Source: Verrucomicrobia bacterium LW23
Lineage (GTDB): Bacteria; Verrucomicrobiota; Verrucomicrobiia; Methylacidiphilales; UBA1321
Reading direction: 5' to 3'
DNA length: 64,000 bases
Assembly: GCA_003054695.1 (NCBI GenBank)
Contig: QAZA01000014.1
Coordinates: 1 to 64,000, forward strand
The translations under genes were made by a program, and so were the position numbers. This document shows positions 42,701 through 49,649 of this stretch, piece by piece; within the stretch, counting starts at the first letter, position 1; every line of letters starts with the position of its first letter. Below the pieces are notes generated by a model. It saw nothing but the letters and a program-made list of their open reading frames with translations. It made no database searches and had not been told where the DNA came from.

Positions 42701-44361
42701 CCCACCTGCCCGAGGGCCTGGACTTTAACGCCAAAAACCCGAAGGCCGGACGCGCGTTCTTTCTGTGGACCGACGCGAATGGCGACGAGAAGATGGTGCC
42801 CGAGGAGCTAAGCTGGCTCCCCGGTGTCGACAGCGGCGGCATGACCGTCATGCCCGACCTGAGCCTGTGCGTGGCGCGGCTTGACGGTAAAGCCGTGCGC
42901 TTCGCCCCCACCGGCTTCACCGAAAGCGGCGTGCCAAAGTACGACCTGACGAAGCCCGAGGTGCGGGCAGAGGGCGTGGAGAGCTCGCGCAGCAGCGGCG
43001 GCAATCAGATGCTGATGACCGACGACGGCCATACCATCGTGTCGCTTGGCATGGCGCCCTTCAGCCCGTACTCGCTCAGCGGTGCCAAGGATGGCAAGGC
43101 GACGTGGAGTTACCCCAATCCGTGGCCCGGTCTGCACGCCAGCCATCACGCGGCGCGGCCGGATCGCCCCGGGCAAGTGATTGGCGCTACGCGGCTTATG
43201 GGCGGGCTGTTTACGCCGAGGGGAAGCGATGCCGGGCCCATGTGGGCCATCAATGCCAACATGGGCAACTGCTACATCTTTACGGCGGACGGCCTGTTTG
43301 TGACGACGGTATTTCACGACGTGCGCAAGGCGCCCGTGTGGGGCATGCCGCAGGCAGTGCGTAACATGCAGGTCGGCAACCTCTCGCTGCACGACGAAAA
43401 CTTCTGGCCTACCATCGCGCAAACTTCGGATGGCAAAGTGTATATGACGGACGGCGCCCGCTCGTCGCTCGTCCGCCTGGACGGCCTGGAGACCGTAAAG
43501 CGCCTGCCTGACTCCACCATCACCATCACCGCCGACGACCTGAACAAGGCCCGCGTTGCGCTCATGGCCCGCGAGGCCGAACGCCAGGCCGAACGCGGCA
43601 CGGGCATCCTGAAGGTGGCCTTGCCGAGCGCCGCGCCCGTGGTGGACGGCAAGCTGGAGGACTGGAGCAAAGCGGCGTGGGTCGACATCGAGAAAGCCGG
43701 CGCCGGCGCCAACTTTAACAGCGACGCCCGCCCCTACGACGTGCGCGCCGCCGTGGCCGTGGCGGACGGAAAACTGTTTGCGGCGTGGAAAACCGTTGAT
43801 GATGAGGATCTTCTGCGTACAAACAGCGGCGAGATTGCCGAAGCGCCCTTCAAGACAGGCGGCGCGCTCGACATCATGATCGGCACCAACCCATCCGCCC
43901 CCGCCGACCGCAAGGCGGCCGCGCCCGGGGATGTGCGTCTGCTGATCACCCGCAAGCCGGAAGGGGCCACCGCAAAGGATGCCAAGAAGCAGCACTACAA
44001 GACGATGGCCGTGCTCTATCGCCCCGTCGTGCCCGGCACTCCGGCGGAGAAGCGCGTGCCCTTCAGCAGCCCGTGGCGCACCTTCCACTTTGACCAGGTG
44101 ACGGACATCAGCGACAAGGTGCAGGTGGCCGACGACGGCAAAGGCGCGTTTGAGATCTCGGTCCCCCTCGACATCCTGGGCCTCAAGCCCCAGCCCGGAG
44201 CGCGCCTGCGCGGCGACATCGGCGTGCTGCGAGGCGTACCCGGCCAGACAACAGCGCGCGTCTACTGGAGCAACAAAGGCACCGCCATCGTGTCGGACGT
44301 CCCCAGCGAAGCCGAACTCCTGCCCGCCCTCTGGGGCGACTGGGAGTTTGACCGGCCGTAG
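39745..44361 (+). CDS. Very large exported beta-propeller protein with FlgD-like Ig and CBM9-like domains
   Basis: 1538 residues from the ATG at 39745. The signal peptide is 1-31 (LRTTLALACTLGLSVAAAAP, ending SHA|AP). Order of parts: a discoidin-like beta region (to about 400); a FlgD-type Ig domain (VTLVIEDSTGKRVRNLVSE and GLYRIPAQV); NHL-type propeller blades (GVAFDGKGRLLVLSGNRLVRYE, NPYGIAVDGTGRLWVTECD); and a C-terminal CBM9/DOMON-like domain (VVDGKLEDWSKAAW, FEISVPLDILGLKP). No catalytic signature is obvious. Such multidomain proteins are common in polymer-degrading Verrucomicrobiota and Planctomycetota. It may bind polysaccharide at the cell surface or be an unrecognised enzyme. Confidence 0.82.
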   Translation: MKSSIHRLRTTLALACTLGLSVAAAAPVSHAAPPAPAQAKADAKSGSAAAPSSALFVTHITKDDLDPETYTHWVDGKEEPRPNGLTDKEMRAFMPDNLVYTSNSQTSHGNYAFGDSKNPGPRHLRIGFHNPVAVGTVIVNGTGTVSALKKDAKYPGDLGNDSQWIPAQRLEDGAVSSQGANGLAVWVLPPGTETTALRLTHVAEAKDRKYNGNFGGMCILKERLANIAPQAMPIAMSNNQHAARLINEKSDGWGSWENASVEGAPARGQTVAEAPEWMMLVWPKAVSINGFAFTFTGFGTAEVQTYAGPDSTHPRDAADSAWKTVGTADKLESQYPRQLGLEFFDFGKAVSTRAVRLRITATNDSNHPHMKSRPAGGKRVWLGEWMVLSDLKAAPVATLAGISAPARPKKAEAPPIGIPITLPEDGFVTLVIEDSTGKRVRNLVSETPFPKGKSVVEWDGTDDLGRDLDAAKHGLYRIPAQVVAPGSYKVRGIWRKAIDPRYEFSVYVTGNPPWNTPDHTGAWLANHSAPQAAAFVPAAKSPTGEPVVFLGAYVTEGPDGFIWVDMNGKKVAGKKWIGGNWTAAPFIAADNGPQAIADHCVYVASTWKEKVKKGSKDVPVGELRITAQALNPNKLAEGTQRLVDTPIYRGPIPDIKGEGVAAEEDADPDHDVVAANARPDPTKISGLAVHNGLIAVSFVGQDGVALLNARDGGKQVGQITIKAPTGVAFDGKGRLLVLSGNRLVRYEPVGSDPGKIPAPATVIAAGLEEPIALTIDAATGNIYISDRGQSHQVKAFSADGKPFRTIGTAGAPKAGPYDRNHMNNPYGIAVDGTGRLWVTECDFLPKRISVWTASTGTLEKAFYGPAKYGGGGTLDPQDRNRYYYADEGKGAIAFKLDWENGTYEPEAIYIRRTPETMKMPFRSAAAETPLYHNGRRYFTNCYNDNPTGGSGTTVLYLEGKDGVARPVIIAGKAANWDLLKTDEMKPHLPEGLDFNAKNPKAGRAFFLWTDANGDEKMVPEELSWLPGVDSGGMTVMPDLSLCVARLDGKAVRFAPTGFTESGVPKYDLTKPEVRAEGVESSRSSGGNQMLMTDDGHTIVSLGMAPFSPYSLSGAKDGKATWSYPNPWPGLHASHHAARPDRPGQVIGATRLMGGLFTPRGSDAGPMWAINANMGNCYIFTADGLFVTTVFHDVRKAPVWGMPQAVRNMQVGNLSLHDENFWPTIAQTSDGKVYMTDGARSSLVRLDGLETVKRLPDSTITITADDLNKARVALMAREAERQAERGTGILKVALPSAAPVVDGKLEDWSKAAWVDIEKAGAGANFNSDARPYDVRAAVAVADGKLFAAWKTVDDEDLLRTNSGEIAEAPFKTGGALDIMIGTNPSAPADRKAAAPGDVRLLITRKPEGATAKDAKKQHYKTMAVLYRPVVPGTPAEKRVPFSSPWRTFHFDQVTDISDKVQVADDGKGAFEISVPLDILGLKPQPGARLRGDIGVLRGVPGQTTARVYWSNKGTAIVSDVPSEAELLPALWGDWEFDRP

Positions 44362-44415
44362 GGGAGGGCGAAGGCGGAAGGGGCAACCACGCATAACCGA
44401 ATCGCACGAATAAGG

Positions 44416-44458
44416 GAGGGGGAAGCTGTGCATGGATAACATGCACAGCTTCCCCCTC
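44416..44458. terminator. Perfect 19-bp hairpin after the propeller gene
   Basis: Arms 44416-44434 and 44440-44458 are exact inverted copies around the loop GATAA. This is strong enough to stop transcription in either direction, but it has no clear T-run. The right arm's TCCCCCTC is also the start of the next, larger palindrome. Confidence 0.5.
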
Positions 44459-44576
44459 TATCCCCCTTAGCGGCTTTGTCCCCCTTCGTGCGAAATATTC
44501 CCCTCTGTAAGCAACACGGCTACACAGATTTATTTCGCGCGAAGGGGGACAAAGCCGCTAAGGGGGGATAGAGGGG
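44452..44576. repeat. Mosaic intergenic repeat, copy 4 (46-bp inverted arms)
   Basis: Arm 44452-44497 and arm 44531-44576 match in inverted orientation with few mismatches, around a 33-base centre. The arms contain the AAGGGGGACAAAGCCGCTAA module also recognisable at 12073-12110. It overlaps the preceding hairpin by seven bases. Confidence 0.75.
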
Positions 44577-44843
44577 AGATGAACTGGCAGGGCGAGGGGG
44601 AGGGCTGCAGTAAGTTCCCGTCCCCTTCCGTGAAATCTGTGTGATCCGTGGTTAAAAGGATCCCCTCCGCTTCGATTTGGAGTCGTGACAGTGGTGGTTG
44701 CACTCCCTCTTTTATCGCGAACGATCACACCATTGATCTTGCGCTCGGGGCGCGATTCTGTAACTATCGCTTCGATGCGGGCAATCGATCGCGACGCGCG
44801 GCGAGTCTCCATCTCGCTCCGTTGCCCTGCCTCTTTCCTCGCT

Positions 44844-46334
44844 ATGTTCCGACTTTTCCGCTCCCGCTTCCGGCTTACCATTGCCGCTGCACTCTCCGTC
44901 GCGCTTGTCGCGCCCTCGCCTCTCCCCGTTGCGGCGCAGGATTCCCCCGACGGCACGGCCGCCACCGCCGATGCTCCGCCCGTCGCCATCCCCAAAAAGC
45001 GCTACAAGCTGGAGGACCTGCCGCGCGATGCGAACGGCTATCTGCTTCCCGCTGTTTGGGATATCATGGAGGAGCAGGCCAAGGCGGCGCCCCGCTCCAA
45101 CGAGGCGCGGGTATTTGCGGAGCGGCATGTGTACCAGCAGTACTACAAGCAGTACGCCGGGTGGACGGCACCCGCCCCACTCCCCGTCACCGCCGGTCGC
45201 CTGCGCAACCTGCCGGACATCCCCACGCAACCCCGCTTTGCCATTACGGACCCGGTATGGCCGGAGAAGGCCGGCCAGGCCGCCGTGTGCATGTGGGAGG
45301 ACGACAAGCTGGCGGCTATCAGCGTGGGTGTGGACGACAACAACGCGATGGATTTGCCCTACTGGCGCCTGCTCTCTAAAAAGTACAACGGCATCAAGAT
45401 AACCTGGTACCTCATCACCCACAACATCGGCGGCGTGGTAAGCAAGGGCCGCGTGGTGGGGGCCGGCAAGTGGGAGACGTGGCAGGCGATGCTGGATGAA
45501 GGCTATCACCTTGGATCGCACAGCGTTACCCATAACCATTGTCCGGTGCCTGCGGATGGCTGGCCCGGCCCGGACTTTGAGGCGGCCGAATCGGCGCGCT
45601 CTCTGGACGCCAACCTGAAGGGCCAGCGCACGCTGGTGTTTGCCTATCCCGGCAGCGGCGTGCAAGTGTTTGCGCCGCATCGTGTTAAGGGGCAGAACTA
45701 TATGCGCCCGTCCGTCGCCAAATATTATATTGCGGCGCGCGGCGGCGGCGGCAAGGCGATCAACCGCGCCAACATGATCGACTACATGAGCGTGGCCTCC
45801 ACCACCGGCGCGGTTCCGCTGCTGCTCGATCCCAACAACAAGACGGCGCCGGATCAGAATCTGCACAATCTTTTTGCGGCGGATCCCAAGCACACCTACC
45901 ACGATTTCTATCGCGGCTGGGCGGATGTGTTTATTCACTTCATCAACAACGGCAAGGACTTCGAGAAGAATCCCTTTAACGTGGCGTTTGAAAAAATCTT
46001 CGCCTTTATCGACGCCAATCGAGATAAGCTCTGGCACGCGTACTTCGACGAAATCGCTCGCTACGCCGCGGAGCGCGATGCGGCCACGCTGACGGTCGAC
46101 GAGGCGACCGACGCCGTCATCAAGCTCACCCTTGTCACCAAAATGGAGCCCGCGCTTTTTGACTACCCGCTAAGCGTAAAAGTGCGCCTGCCCGCCACGT
46201 GGAAAGGCTTCAGCGCCAAACAGAACGGCAACCTGGTGACCGGCGTGGAACTGCAGCACGAGGGAGGCTCCTTTGCCATGCTCAAAATCGTGCCCGATCG
46301 CGGCCAGGTGACGCTGACGCCGGCCGGCAAGTAA
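44844..46334 (+). CDS. Exported polysaccharide deacetylase-like (NodB-type) protein
   Basis: 496 residues from the ATG at 44844. The signal peptide is about 1-34 (LTIAAALSVALVAPSPLPVAA|QD). The NodB-type barrel is marked by AISVGVDDNNAMD (metal Asp pair), then HLGSHSVTHNHCP with the two metal histidines, then FAYPGSGVQVF. An N-terminal about 100-residue segment precedes it and a beta-rich tail (VKVRLPATWKGFSAKQNG) ends it. Family members remove N- or O-acetyl groups from chitin, peptidoglycan or xylan. The extended middle region with many Tyr and Asn residues is unlike standard chitin deacetylases, so the substrate is open. The neighbours also point to plant-type polysaccharide. Confidence 0.8.
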   Translation: MFRLFRSRFRLTIAAALSVALVAPSPLPVAAQDSPDGTAATADAPPVAIPKKRYKLEDLPRDANGYLLPAVWDIMEEQAKAAPRSNEARVFAERHVYQQYYKQYAGWTAPAPLPVTAGRLRNLPDIPTQPRFAITDPVWPEKAGQAAVCMWEDDKLAAISVGVDDNNAMDLPYWRLLSKKYNGIKITWYLITHNIGGVVSKGRVVGAGKWETWQAMLDEGYHLGSHSVTHNHCPVPADGWPGPDFEAAESARSLDANLKGQRTLVFAYPGSGVQVFAPHRVKGQNYMRPSVAKYYIAARGGGGKAINRANMIDYMSVASTTGAVPLLLDPNNKTAPDQNLHNLFAADPKHTYHDFYRGWADVFIHFINNGKDFEKNPFNVAFEKIFAFIDANRDKLWHAYFDEIARYAAERDAATLTVDEATDAVIKLTLVTKMEPALFDYPLSVKVRLPATWKGFSAKQNGNLVTGVELQHEGGSFAMLKIVPDRGQVTLTPAGK

Positions 46335-46460
46335 GCGTGGGCGCGTGCTCAGGCGTTCCCACTGGACAGAAGCCGCGCAGGTGCGCTATGAGCAAAAGCG
46401 GGACGAGCATCGCAACGCCTGGGCGGGTTGCCAGTCGCCCGCCCAAAACCGCGCACGCCT

Positions 46461-47477
46461 ATGCCCGACGACACGCCGCCCCGCTCCATCTACTCGCCCG
46501 TAAAGCCGGAGAACGAAGCCGCGCCCCGCAAGGGCCGCAAAAGCGGCGGCCCGGCGCCGGAGCAAATGGTGGCCTGGTGGCAGCGCCTGCTGATGTGGGT
46601 GCTGTGGCTCGGATTTCTGGCGCTCGCGTTCTCCAACACGGAGAGTGGCGACGGCTTTACGGTAATGGAGAGCCTGCTGCTTTTTGCCGCGGCCGGCGTT
46701 ACCATCTGGTCGTACATCGATCCTCGGGGCGGCGACGCCATCTTTTTTGAGAGCGCGGCGGACCTGGAAGGCGAGTTTGAGTCGCGCACCAACTGGGCGA
46801 TGATGCTGCTCGGCGCCCTGCTCACCCTCGGCGGCGTGGCCGGCTTTATGCGCACCGCGTTTGACTATTTCCGAGGTTTCAGCACGCTGTGGGGTATCCT
46901 GGAGGACATGGGGACCTTTGTCGTCAAGTTCTGGCTGCAGTTTGTGGTGGGGGTTATCGGCGTGGACTGCACCGAAGGCTCGCGTTTGTATATCCTTATG
47001 GTTCTGCTACTTCCGGGCGGAATCCTCTTTCTCGCCACGCTTATCCCGTTCCTTTGCCGGGGCGTGCCGTACCGCATCTCGGCTGACGCGCCGGCGGGCA
47101 AGGAAGGGGAGGGGGGCGCGCAACTGCTGGAGTTTTGGCACCGCGGCAAGTGGCTACCCCTTGCGCCCGAGCACTTTGGCAAGATAGTAGCCGATTCGGA
47201 GGAGATCGTTTTCTCGGAGCCCACAGTGTCGACGCCGGATGCCGTGACGGAGGTCGGCCTTCCCCTGGGCCGCGTCTTCTCCCGCAAGCTGGGCACGCGT
47301 GTCAAGCCGGGCGTCCTCTCTCGCTTCTTCCACAAAAAGCTGGTCGCATCCGGCTATAAGATCAGGTTTGCCGACGGGGAGGAGGACAGCCTGTCGTGGA
47401 CGGCGACGAAGGCGGATGCGGTGGCAGGCACGCCTTCCCTTTCCGCGGAGGCTGCTCCGCCCATTCCGCAAGGTTGA
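46461..47477 (+). CDS. Integral membrane protein of unknown function
   Basis: 338 residues from the ATG at 46461. A basic, Pro-rich cytoplasmic start (PPRSIYSPVKPENEAAPRKG) is followed by four hydrophobic segments: about 40-58 (LLMWVLWLGFLALAF), 67-84, 112-135 and 155-205 (VVKFWLQFVVGVIGV, LYILMVLLLPGGILFLATLI). The last about 130 residues are soluble and contain LLEFWHRGKWLPLAPEHFGK, a small beta-type domain. No family is recognised. It lies between the deacetylase-like gene and an oligogalacturonate-lyase-like gene, all on the plus strand. Confidence 0.65.
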   Translation: MPDDTPPRSIYSPVKPENEAAPRKGRKSGGPAPEQMVAWWQRLLMWVLWLGFLALAFSNTESGDGFTVMESLLLFAAAGVTIWSYIDPRGGDAIFFESAADLEGEFESRTNWAMMLLGALLTLGGVAGFMRTAFDYFRGFSTLWGILEDMGTFVVKFWLQFVVGVIGVDCTEGSRLYILMVLLLPGGILFLATLIPFLCRGVPYRISADAPAGKEGEGGAQLLEFWHRGKWLPLAPEHFGKIVADSEEIVFSEPTVSTPDAVTEVGLPLGRVFSRKLGTRVKPGVLSRFFHKKLVASGYKIRFADGEEDSLSWTATKADAVAGTPSLSAEAAPPIPQG

Positions 47478-47508
47478 GCATGGAAATGGGCGCATGCAGG
47501 TAAAGTTA

Positions 47509-47537
47509 TTGCATAGCATTATAGCTTTTGCTTTAAT
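47509..47537 (+). promoter_or_regulatory. Leaderless promoter of the lyase-like gene
   Basis: TTGCAT (47509-47514), exactly 17 bases, TTTAAT (47532-47537; five of six consensus positions), then six bases to the ATG at 47544. Transcription should start at the ATG itself. No Shine-Dalgarno sequence is present. Confidence 0.6.
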
Positions 47538-47543
47538 CGCTGC

Positions 47544-48686
47544 ATGAACCTGAAGACTCCGGAGACGTCCCGCCTGTTCACGCGCTGGCAGAATCCCGCC
47601 AACGGGGTAGAGAGCTACATCCTGACGGAGAGGCCGGCGCCGGTGCAAAAGTCCCTCTACTACATCAACCGCAGCTTTACCGATTGCGGACGGTATCTCT
47701 GGGTCTCCTGCATGTTTGTGCCGAAGGGCGGGCGCCTGGTGAACCCCGTGTATGGCGTCGTGGACTTTGAGCGCGACGAGTTTCGCGTGTACCACGAGAC
47801 GCAGTCGCCCGCCACGGCAGCAGTGGATTTGAAGACGGGCGAAGTGTACTGGATCAACGGCCTGGAGATCTGGAAGCGCGGTCCGCTGGAAGGCGACGAG
47901 CCGGTGCGCGTCAACACCATCCCGGCGGAGATCGCGAAGGGGCGCTTTCCCGAGCAGATCGCGACGCACATGACCTTCTCGGCGGACGGGAAGTCGCTGA
48001 ACCTGGACGCCCGGTTTTACCGCGATTGCTACATCGGCGAGATTCCGCTCGATGGCTCCCCCGTCAAAGTGTGGGAGCAGCGCCCCGGCTGGTACAACCA
48101 CGCGCAGTTCAGCCCCACGGACCCGGGCGCCATCCTGTTTGCCAACGAGTTTTGGCAGGAGAACGCGGCGATCCCCTTCGACGGCCTGCGCCCCTACCAC
48201 CGCATGTGGCTTATCCGCCGCGGCAAGCCCGCGCGCCCTGTGTTAAACGAGCCGGTAAGCCACAGCGGCCACGAGTGGTGGGACGCGGATGGCAAGCACA
48301 TCTGGTACCTGCACTACGGCGTGGGCATCAAAAAGGTGGAGGTAGCCACCGGCGCCGAAACGCTCGTGTGGGCCGACAACAAGGCGAAGTATCCCACCCT
48401 CTCCCACGCCTACACGGACGCCGCCAGCCGCTACCTGGTGGCCGACGCGATGCATTTGCCCGCCCCCGCGGATTGCATTGTCTGTTTCCGCAACATCGCA
48501 ACCGGCAAGGACATCGAGATCGTGAACCGCCCCCCGCTCGCCGCCCACCTGCTGCAATGCGGCCACCTGCATCCGCACCCGCAATTCTGTTGCAGCGACA
48601 AATACATCTGCCACACCACCACCGTCCACGACCGCGTGGACATAGCCCTCGTCCCCACCGCCCCGCTGGCCGAACGCACGGCTTAG
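47544..48686 (+). CDS. Oligogalacturonate lyase-like (PL22) beta-propeller enzyme
   Basis: 380 residues, the normal length for this family. There is no signal peptide, fitting a cytoplasmic oligogalacturonide lyase. It is a seven-bladed propeller with HSGHEWWDADGKHIWYLHYG (His243), LSHAYTD (His288) and a C-terminal QCGHLHPHPQFC. The spacing Gln338, His341, His343 matches the Gln-x-x-His-x-His metal site I recall from characterised PL22 enzymes. Oligogalacturonate lyases split unsaturated digalacturonate in pectin breakdown. The preceding exported enzymes suggest a pectin- or hemicellulose-use locus. Expressed from its own leaderless promoter. Confidence 0.83.
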   Translation: MNLKTPETSRLFTRWQNPANGVESYILTERPAPVQKSLYYINRSFTDCGRYLWVSCMFVPKGGRLVNPVYGVVDFERDEFRVYHETQSPATAAVDLKTGEVYWINGLEIWKRGPLEGDEPVRVNTIPAEIAKGRFPEQIATHMTFSADGKSLNLDARFYRDCYIGEIPLDGSPVKVWEQRPGWYNHAQFSPTDPGAILFANEFWQENAAIPFDGLRPYHRMWLIRRGKPARPVLNEPVSHSGHEWWDADGKHIWYLHYGVGIKKVEVATGAETLVWADNKAKYPTLSHAYTDAASRYLVADAMHLPAPADCIVCFRNIATGKDIEIVNRPPLAAHLLQCGHLHPHPQFCCSDKYICHTTTVHDRVDIALVPTAPLAERTA

Positions 48687-49649
48687 GGGAAGGGCAGGGG
48701 AAGGTGGCGGCAAATGCGTGAAACCAGTATCGCGCTCCACCACGGGTTGCCGCGAGGCAAAGCCACGTGCCTGATTTCACGCAAAGGCCGCGAACGGGGG
48801 AAGCTGAATAGCCATAACAGGAAGCTTGCTTATTCTATTTCCGATCCCCCGTTCGTCCCCTCTGTAAATTTCGTGTGTTTCGTGGGTAAAAAATCTCCTT
48901 TTCCACAGCGGGCGATCAATTTATCACTTTCTTTACGAATCCGCTTGCATAACGCCACTCGTTCCGTATCGTGGGGAGCGTCGCTTTACAGCCTTTGCTA
49001 TTGCACGGGCGGCGGCATTGTCGTCTCGTTTGGGCGCTTTCCCATTAAGCGCAGCAGACCGATGGCATTCTCAATCAACAACTTAAACCTTGGTCGTCAA
49101 GGTGATGACGACAGGCTGACTGACTGGGCTTCACGCGCTTTTCACGGAAGATTTTCGTGTATTAACCTAAACCCACGTTGCGCTGCTCCTTTTGCTGCGC
49201 CGCGTTTGTGATTCGCGCCACGGTTCCGGTTTTTCAGCATCGTGCTTTATTGTTCAGGGAGCTTTGTCGGAGGGTAACAGACGTTCGTCTTTGCCCGTGC
49301 AGTTGAGATTATCCGGCCTCTTCCGTTCTTCCTCACCAGCTTCGCGCGGCAATACCGCAGCATAGCCTGGCCACTGGTCCATCTTTTCCTCATTTTCACG
49401 ACATACTAAGTCAAGCTGTTGGCACCGTTAAGGTTACGCAATGCCGCGGCGCACTGTTTCCCGGTTTTACCGTGGGCGGCGTGTCGACATCGCAATGCGC
49501 CGCCTCCATCACCGCCAGCCGGGCAAGATGCTGAAAGAGAGGAGGTTAGAGCCAGCCAGCGACAGGGAAAGCAAAGCAAGCCGGATCGACGACCGCCCGC
49601 ATCTCCTCCCCCCAGTAACGCACCCGCATTCCCCCCTCATTATTCCCCC
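48687..49649. other. Intergenic region of 963 bases before rpsA: repeat copy 5 and no clear gene
   Basis: A repeat occupies about 48775-48905. The remaining 740 bases are AT-richer than the surroundings. An open frame at 48714-49211 runs straight through the repeat and resembles no protein. A long rpsA leader with regulatory structure is possible, but I cannot fold it reliably. No Shine-Dalgarno sequence precedes the rpsA ATG. Confidence 0.5.
48781..48900. repeat. Mosaic intergenic repeat, copy 5
   Basis: CGAACGGGGG (48791-48800) faces CCCCCGTTCG (48846-48855) exactly. The right side (CCCTCTGTAAATTTCGTG and TTTCGTGGGTAAAAAATCTCC) is shared in outline with 63370-63405 and 44625-44665. Confidence 0.65.

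Larger units (their letters stand above)
44362..44843. other. Intergenic region of 482 bases, mostly structured repeat
   Basis: It holds the hairpins at 44416-44576 and a repeat remnant at about 44628-44665 (TGAAATCTGTGTGATCCGTGG). From about 44690 the sequence leads into the deacetylase-like gene. No promoter stands out and no separate gene is seen. Confidence 0.5.

Noticed and set aside
39619-42705. Minus-strand open frame of 1028 codons opposite the giant propeller gene
   Set aside because: It is an antisense shadow in GC-rich DNA. The plus strand has a signal peptide and known domains in order.
48714-49211. 165-codon open frame before rpsA
   Set aside because: It runs through mosaic repeat copy 5 and has no domain, signal or ribosome site.
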